From contig JAFXUZ010000029.1 in NCBI GenBank assembly GCA_017524725.1, positions 105,672-169,671 of the forward strand: 64,000 nucleotides of DNA, written 5' to 3'. The stretch is from Clostridia bacterium. Lineage in GTDB: Bacteria > Bacillota > Clostridia > Christensenellales > Aristaeellaceae. The first letter of the stretch is position 1, and each line of letters opens with the position of its first letter. Positions 59,650-64,000 of the stretch are shown piece by piece. The notes below the pieces were generated by a model that saw only the letters and a list, made by a program, of their open reading frames with translations, ran no database searches and was not told the origin of the DNA. A program made the position numbers and the translations under genes.

Positions 59650-60165
59650 ATGGCAAAGGTGATACTGACCTGCGGACTTGTCTGCGCAGGAAAAACGACT
59701 TACGCAAGGCATCTGTGCGCCGATATGCCCGCGGCGCTCCTGTCCGCCGACGAGATCATGCTGGCCCTTTTCGGACCGGACGCGGGGGATAAGCACGATG
59801 TGTATTTTGCCCGCGTCAGGAAATACCTGTACGAAAAGGCGGCTTCCCTCGCCCGGGACGGCATCAATACGGTGGCGGACCTGGGCATGTGGTCCCGCGA
59901 AGAGCGTGACAGGGCCAGGCATTTCTTTAGGGACCGGGGGATCGAGATGGAGATCCACTACCTGAAGATCGGCGCTGACGAATGGATGCGGCGCATACGC
60001 CGGCGCAGCCGGGACATCTCGCAGGGTTTTTCGGGGGCTTATGAGGTGGACGACGGCCTGAGGAAAAAGTGTCTGGCCGCGTTTGAGGAGCCGGAGGGCG
60101 AAGAAGACGTGACGACCGTCAGGGCGGAGGACCTGCCCTTCCAAAACGAAGAGCAAAACGAATAA
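59650..60165 (+). CDS. P-loop kinase-like ATPase (AAA_33/zeta-toxin fold)
   Basis: A 171-residue protein with Walker A GLVCAGKTTYA at residues 9-19 and a single-domain kinase fold (LLSADEIMLALFG, INTVADLGMWSREERDRARH). It resembles small predicted kinases acting on nucleotides, sugars or antibiotics; the substrate is unknown. No antitoxin gene is next to it, so a toxin role is unlikely. GGAGG precedes the ATG. A perfect bidirectional terminator follows. Confidence 0.75.
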   Translation: MAKVILTCGLVCAGKTTYARHLCADMPAALLSADEIMLALFGPDAGDKHDVYFARVRKYLYEKAASLARDGINTVADLGMWSREERDRARHFFRDRGIEMEIHYLKIGADEWMRRIRRRSRDISQGFSGAYEVDDGLRKKCLAAFEEPEGEEDVTTVRAEDLPFQNEEQNE

Positions 60166-60175
60166 ACAAACATAC

Positions 60176-60203
60176 GGGGCGCGTGTCAAAAGACACGCGC
60201 CCC
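60176..60203. terminator. Bidirectional terminator between convergent genes
   Basis: GGGGCGCGTGTC and GACACGCGCCCC are perfect 12-base arms around AAAA. T-richness is limited on either side, but the position between convergent genes fits. Confidence 0.75.
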
Positions 60204-60222
60204 GCGCATTTGTTTCCACGGA

Positions 60223-61077
60223 TCACAGCTCGTTGAAGCCTTCTCCCAGGGCCTCGTGGGTGTCGCAGGTGAATACAAAAGCGTAAGGATCCCCAGACTT
60301 GACGATGCGCTTCAGGGTGACGGTCTCACGGCTGGAGACCACGCACATAAGGAGGCGTTTTTCCGTGCCGGAGTATTCGCCGATCACCTTCCAGCCGGTC
60401 ACGCCCCGCTCCATGGCGGTCAGGATCTGCGTTTTGATCCAATCGGGCTGCGAGGTGATGATAAAGCAGGCCTTGGAGGAATCCATGCCGGTGACCACCA
60501 GGTCCAGGGCCTTGTCGGACACATAGATGCAGATCATGCTGTACAGGGCCAGGTTGGCGTTCATGGTAAAGGCCGCGGCCAGGACCACCGCGCAGTCGAT
60601 GAGAAACAGCAGGGTGCCGACCGTAATAAATGAAAACCTGCGGTGGATCATGCGGGCGATCATGTCAGTGCCGCCGGTGGTGGCGCCGCCGCGCAGGATG
60701 AGCCCAAGGCCCAGGCCCAATAGCACGCCCCCGAAGACCGAGTTGAGGAGCAGGTCATCGGAGATGCGGGGAAGGGGGAGCAGATCGATGCTGAGGGAAA
60801 AAAGGACCGTGGCGGCCAGTGACAGGAGAAAAAAACGCCGGCCCATGGTCTTCCAGGACAGGAAGAACAGCGGCAGGTTCATGACCAGGGACGTTGTGCC
60901 CACCGGAAAGCCGAGAAGGTGGTTGAAAATGGTCGCAACGCCGGTCAGGCCGCCGGGGGCGATGGACGACGGGGTCAGGAACAGGGGATAGGCCGCGCCG
61001 CCGAGCAGACACCCGACGATGATCATCAGCCAGCTGTCGAGGTCTTTACGGGTCGGTGGGAAAAAGCCGGACTGCAA
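60223..61077 (-). CDS. YitT-family membrane protein (DUF2179 C-terminus)
   Basis: A 284-residue protein with five or six membrane segments followed by a cytosolic DUF2179 domain (about 210-284: ACFIITSQPDWIKTQILTAM, GVTGWKVIGEYSGTEKRLLMCV). Family signatures include PSSIAPGGLTGVATIFN and GLILRGGATTGGTDMIAR. The role is unknown, perhaps transport. Start: TTG at 61077 with an AGGCAGG site eight bases upstream gives the normal length. A longer frame to 61263 overlaps pfkA and encodes no conserved sequence. Confidence 0.82.
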   Translation of the reverse strand: MQSGFFPPTRKDLDSWLMIIVGCLLGGAAYPLFLTPSSIAPGGLTGVATIFNHLLGFPVGTTSLVMNLPLFFLSWKTMGRRFFLLSLAATVLFSLSIDLLPLPRISDDLLLNSVFGGVLLGLGLGLILRGGATTGGTDMIARMIHRRFSFITVGTLLFLIDCAVVLAAAFTMNANLALYSMICIYVSDKALDLVVTGMDSSKACFIITSQPDWIKTQILTAMERGVTGWKVIGEYSGTEKRLLMCVVSSRETVTLKRIVKSGDPYAFVFTCDTHEALGEGFNEL

Positions 61078-61174
61078 GGGGAAGACCTGCCTTTCGATTG
61101 TCGTTGGCCGCCCGGATGCGGGGCGGAAAAAACGCGGGCAGGGGACTGGGCCCGATGCCCGCGCATGATGGATA

Positions 61175-62251
61175 TCAGTCGCCGAAGGTGATGCCCATGT
61201 GCCGGGCCAGGTCCACCATCTGGTCGTCCTGTGAGACCAGCTTGGGGATGCCGGCGACGTCACTGAGCTTATTGTGGACCACCTGGTTTCCCTGGAGGGC
61301 CACGGTATAGCCGTAGGTCTTGTCCCGGATCAGCTCGGCCGCGTGTACGCCGAACTGTGTGGAGAGCACCCGGTCGTAGGCGCTGGGCGAACCGCCGCGC
61401 TGCATATGTCCGGGAATGACGGCACGGGCTTCCACGCCCACAAGGGCTGACAATTCCCTGGCCATCCGGGTGGAGATGTTGGTAAAGCCGGTTTCAAGAC
61501 GGTAATTTTCCCGTTCCTTGCGCTTCATTTTGGCTTCCTTCCGGTCCATGGCCCCTTCGGCCACGGCGATGATGGAGAAGGCCTTTTTGGACCGTGCGCG
61601 TTTTTCGACGGCTTCGGCGATCTTTTCGATATCGTAAGGGATCTCGGGTAGGACCAGCACGTCGGCGCCTCCGGCCAGGCCGGAGTACAGCGTGAGCCAG
61701 CCGGCCTTGTTGCCCATGATCTCGATCACCATGCACCGGCCGTGGCTGGCGGCGGTGGTGTGGATGCGGTCGATAACGTCGGTGGCGATATCCACGGCGG
61801 TGTGGAAGCCGAAGGTGAAGTCGGTGCCGTAGATATCGTTGTCGATGGTCTTGGGGAGGCCGATGACGTTGAGTCCCTCTTCGCTGAGCAGGTTGGCGGT
61901 CTTGTGGGTGCCGTTGCCTCCCAGGGTGACCAGGCAGTCAAGCTTCAGCTTTTCATAGGTCTCCTTCATGGATTTTACCTTGTCGACGTTGTCGTCCTCG
62001 ATGACCCGCATGTTCCTGAAAGGCGTACGGCTGGTCCCGAGAATGGTGCCGCCCAGGGTGAGGATGCCGGAAAACTGGCTGCGCTTCATTTCGCTCATAT
62101 CGCCGTCGATCAGTCCGCGGTAGCCGTCGTGGAAACCGACGATCTCGGTCTCGTCGAACATTTCATAGGCCGCTTTGGCCACGCCGCGGATCGCAGCGTT
62201 CAGGCCGGGGCAGTCGCCGCCGGCGGTAAGGATGCCGATTCTGCGCTTCAT
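61175..62251 (-). CDS. pfkA: 6-Phosphofructokinase (group III/mixed-type)
   Basis: Phosphorylates fructose 6-phosphate in glycolysis. It has 358 residues. The N-terminal GILTAGGDCPGLNAAIRG, the fructose-phosphate site PKTIDNDIYGTD and GHMQRGGSPSAYDR are clear. By E. coli numbering the phosphoryl-donor positions are Gly104 (GGNGTHKT) and Lys124 (PKTIDND). ATP enzymes usually have Gly/Gly and pyrophosphate enzymes Asp/Lys, so the donor cannot be called with confidence. AGGAGGG precedes the ATG at 62251. The YitT gene lies about 100 bases downstream. Confidence 0.93.
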   Translation of the reverse strand: MKRRIGILTAGGDCPGLNAAIRGVAKAAYEMFDETEIVGFHDGYRGLIDGDMSEMKRSQFSGILTLGGTILGTSRTPFRNMRVIEDDNVDKVKSMKETYEKLKLDCLVTLGGNGTHKTANLLSEEGLNVIGLPKTIDNDIYGTDFTFGFHTAVDIATDVIDRIHTTAASHGRCMVIEIMGNKAGWLTLYSGLAGGADVLVLPEIPYDIEKIAEAVEKRARSKKAFSIIAVAEGAMDRKEAKMKRKERENYRLETGFTNISTRMARELSALVGVEARAVIPGHMQRGGSPSAYDRVLSTQFGVHAAELIRDKTYGYTVALQGNQVVHNKLSDVAGIPKLVSQDDQMVDLARHMGITFGD

Positions 62252-62360
62252 GCTTCAAGTCCCTCCTGTATTGAAATATGGTCATGGTATTTTTCATCAT
62301 GGGGAGCCGCGTAAAGGGCGGAAGACCGCCGCGGCCCGGAGATATGGGCCGGGAATGATG

Positions 62361-64000
62361 TCAGCGGCGCTTTTTGCGTCCGAGTCCCAGCGTGTCCAGC
62401 AGGCCCCGGGTCAGGGTGCTTCCCAGGGTGCGCCCGGCGGAATTGATCGCCGAGCGGGCAAATGAATCGATGGCGCTGCCGGAGGAGCGTACGCGGGGCG
62501 TGGAAACACGCACCGTGGAGCGGGGCTGCACAGGCCGGTGCACGGAAGGGGCGTTCCGGGGCAGGGAAGGCGCGGCGTACGTCTCAGGGGTCGTGTACGA
62601 TACGGGAACTGTGTAAGGCGCCGGAGCGGCACAGCCGGCATCCCGGGCGGGGAGCATTTCCCTTTCTGTATAGGTGCCGGTGACGGGATCGAATACCTTG
62701 AATACCATGGGCTCGGCGGGCGGCGCCGCGGGAGCCGTCCCGGCGCCGGGCAGGGGCTGCAGGGTGCCGAACTCCGCCTCCCGGATCCCTTCGGCCAGGA
62801 TCTCGTAGGCGCTTTCCCGGTCAAATACCGCGTCGTATTTCAGCCCGACAGCGTCGCTTCCCATGCATTCCAGCCGTTCCTCGTCGGTGATGGTGCCGAT
62901 GCGGCTTTCGGGAGGCAGCACCGTGACGCGCTGCACCGGTGAAGGCGCGCCGGAAAGGTCAAGGAAGCTGACCAGCGCTTCTCCCGTGCCCAGCTTTGAG
63001 AGGGCTTCCTGGGTATCGAACCGGGGATTTTTGCGGAAGGTGTCGGCGGCGGCCTTCACTGTTTTCATTTCGGCTGGGGTATAGGCGCGCAGGGCGTGCT
63101 GCACCCGGTTGTTGAGCTGGGCAAGCACGGACGAAGGCACGTCCGAGGGGGACTGGGTGACAAAATAGACGCCCACGCCCTTGGAGCGGATCAGCTTGAC
63201 GGTCTGTTCCAGCTTGTCCGTCAACGCCTTGGAGCAGTCCCGGAACAAAAGGTGCGCTTCGTCAAAGAAGAAGACCAGCCTGGGCCTGTCCGCGTCGCCC
63301 ACCTCGGGCAGGGTCTCGTAGAGCACGGAAAGGAGCCACAGGAGGAAGGTGGAGTACATCACCGGGTTCAGATACAGTTTCTGGGCCTGCAGCACGTTGA
63401 TGACGCCCCGGTCCAGGGAATCCCTGCAGAAAAAGTCGCCGATGTCCAGGGCCGGTTCGCCGAAGAAAAGATCCCCGCCCTGGTCCTCCAGGACGGCCAC
63501 GGCCCGCTGAAGGACGCCGACGGAAGCCTTGGTGATGTTGCCGTATTCCACGGTGTAGCGGGAAGCGTTTTCGCCCACATAGTTCAAAACGGCCTTCAGG
63601 TCCTTCAGGTCGATCAGAAGGAGGCCTTCCCGGTCGGCGATGCGGAAGATGAGGTACAATACCCCGCTCTGGGTCTCGTTGAGGCCCAGGAGCCGGGAAA
63701 GGAGCAGCGGGCCCATCTCGGTGACCGTTGCGCGGACGGGGTGGCCCGTTCGGCCGTACACGTCCCAGAACACCGTGGGGAACGCCTTCGGTGCGTACTG
63801 TCCGGCGGCGCCGCAGGTGTGCAGCCGGGATAAGATCTTGTCCCCGACGGATGCGGCCTGGCTGATGCCGCCAAGGTCGCCCTTGACGTCGGCCAGGAAC
63901 ACCGGTACGCCCAGGGCGGAGAAGCTTTCAGCCAGGACCTGCAGCGTGACCGTTTTGCCGGTGCCGGTGGCGCCGGAGATCAGGCCATGGCGGTTGGCGT
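62361..64000 (-). CDS. HerA-like ATPase (DUF853/YjgR family), 5' end outside the window
   Basis: The visible 545 residues begin in the middle of the ATPase core. Walker A is ISGATGTGKTVTLQ at the window edge, Walker B is LVFFFDEAHLLF at about 63270, and the arginine-bearing VYFVTQSPSDVP follows. The C-terminal 150 residues are Pro/Ala-rich and variable, ending in LGLGRKKRR. The family forms hexameric rings with unknown substrates, related to the HerA DNA translocase. The stop codon is at 62361-62363. It lies about 110 bases upstream of pfkA on the same strand. Confidence 0.88.
   Translation of the reverse strand, partial: ANRHGLISGATGTGKTVTLQVLAESFSALGVPVFLADVKGDLGGISQAASVGDKILSRLHTCGAAGQYAPKAFPTVFWDVYGRTGHPVRATVTEMGPLLLSRLLGLNETQSGVLYLIFRIADREGLLLIDLKDLKAVLNYVGENASRYTVEYGNITKASVGVLQRAVAVLEDQGGDLFFGEPALDIGDFFCRDSLDRGVINVLQAQKLYLNPVMYSTFLLWLLSVLYETLPEVGDADRPRLVFFFDEAHLLFRDCSKALTDKLEQTVKLIRSKGVGVYFVTQSPSDVPSSVLAQLNNRVQHALRAYTPAEMKTVKAAADTFRKNPRFDTQEALSKLGTGEALVSFLDLSGAPSPVQRVTVLPPESRIGTITDEERLECMGSDAVGLKYDAVFDRESAYEILAEGIREAEFGTLQPLPGAGTAPAAPPAEPMVFKVFDPVTGTYTEREMLPARDAGCAAPAPYTVPVSYTTPETYAAPSLPRNAPSVHRPVQPRSTVRVSTPRVRSSGSAIDSFARSAINSAGRTLGSTLTRGLLDTLGLGRKKRR

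Noticed and set aside
59650..60165. Zeta-type toxin
   Set aside because: No antitoxin gene is adjacent, and stand-alone P-loop kinases of this size are common.

Overview
The window reads as a high-GC, Gram-positive anaerobe of the Clostridia, most likely a gut or rumen lineage. This is inferred, not tested. The support is strong AGGAGG ribosome binding sites, frequent TTG and GTG starts, a meso-diaminopimelate dehydrogenase, the rpmH-rnpA-yidD-yidC-jag order, TldD/TldE, an NHLP-type peptide exporter and large sugar importers that lack their own ATPase. No outer-membrane genes, phage, insertion sequence or CRISPR array was seen.

Region by region: bases 1-2130 carry, on the minus strand, the start of an NHLP-type peptidase/ABC exporter and a very short HlyD-like partner behind a long structured leader. 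A two-transmembrane PP2C phosphatase (2227-3927) faces away. Bases 4057-6773 hold an ABC-F ribosome protection protein of the Vga/Msr/Lsa type, with what looks like a built-in attenuator, followed by an aminoglycoside adenylyltransferase homologue that has lost its catalytic aspartates. Next come a rhomboid-like membrane protein without catalytic residues, a radical SAM/SPASM remnant that runs into a repeated hairpin element, TldE and TldD, a deoxyinosine-type DNA glycosylase, an M42 aminopeptidase, Ddh, a HAD hydrolase and an L,D-transpeptidase.

Bases 16527-21517 are the end of the ribosomal-protein superoperon: adk, a KOW protein, infA, rpmJ, rpsM, rpsK, rpsD, rpoA and rplQ. There is no secY before adk and no map after it, and a heavily structured interval precedes rpsM. 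After it lie an IlvD/Edd dehydratase, a 5'-truncated 2H phosphoesterase, a secreted S41 peptidase, a ThrE-type exporter, a zinc-ribbon protein, a membrane-anchored MerR regulator coupled to a YhfC-like membrane protease, and L-rhamnose mutarotase.

Bases 29853-49410 form one long plus-strand polysaccharide locus that looks dedicated to arabinan or arabinoxylan. Its order is GH43, a fused solute-binding protein, two permeases, an NHL-TPR-Yip1 membrane protein, a DUF5696-like protein, two more permeases, a second solute-binding protein, an ArsR-type regulator with a large beta-rich domain, GH51 and a second GH43. Secreted enzymes would release arabino-oligosaccharides, the two importers would take them up using a shared ATPase encoded elsewhere, and the regulator would sense them. 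Several genes overlap by ATGA, so the locus is translationally coupled.

The last 15 kb are housekeeping: hisS, a DUF1961-like protein, tRNA-Gly(GCC) with an unusual T-loop, alr, a membrane protein, rsmD, coaD, a coiled-coil protein, rpmH-rnpA-yidD-yidC-jag, a P-loop kinase, a YitT-family protein, a phosphofructokinase and the 3' part of a HerA-like ATPase.
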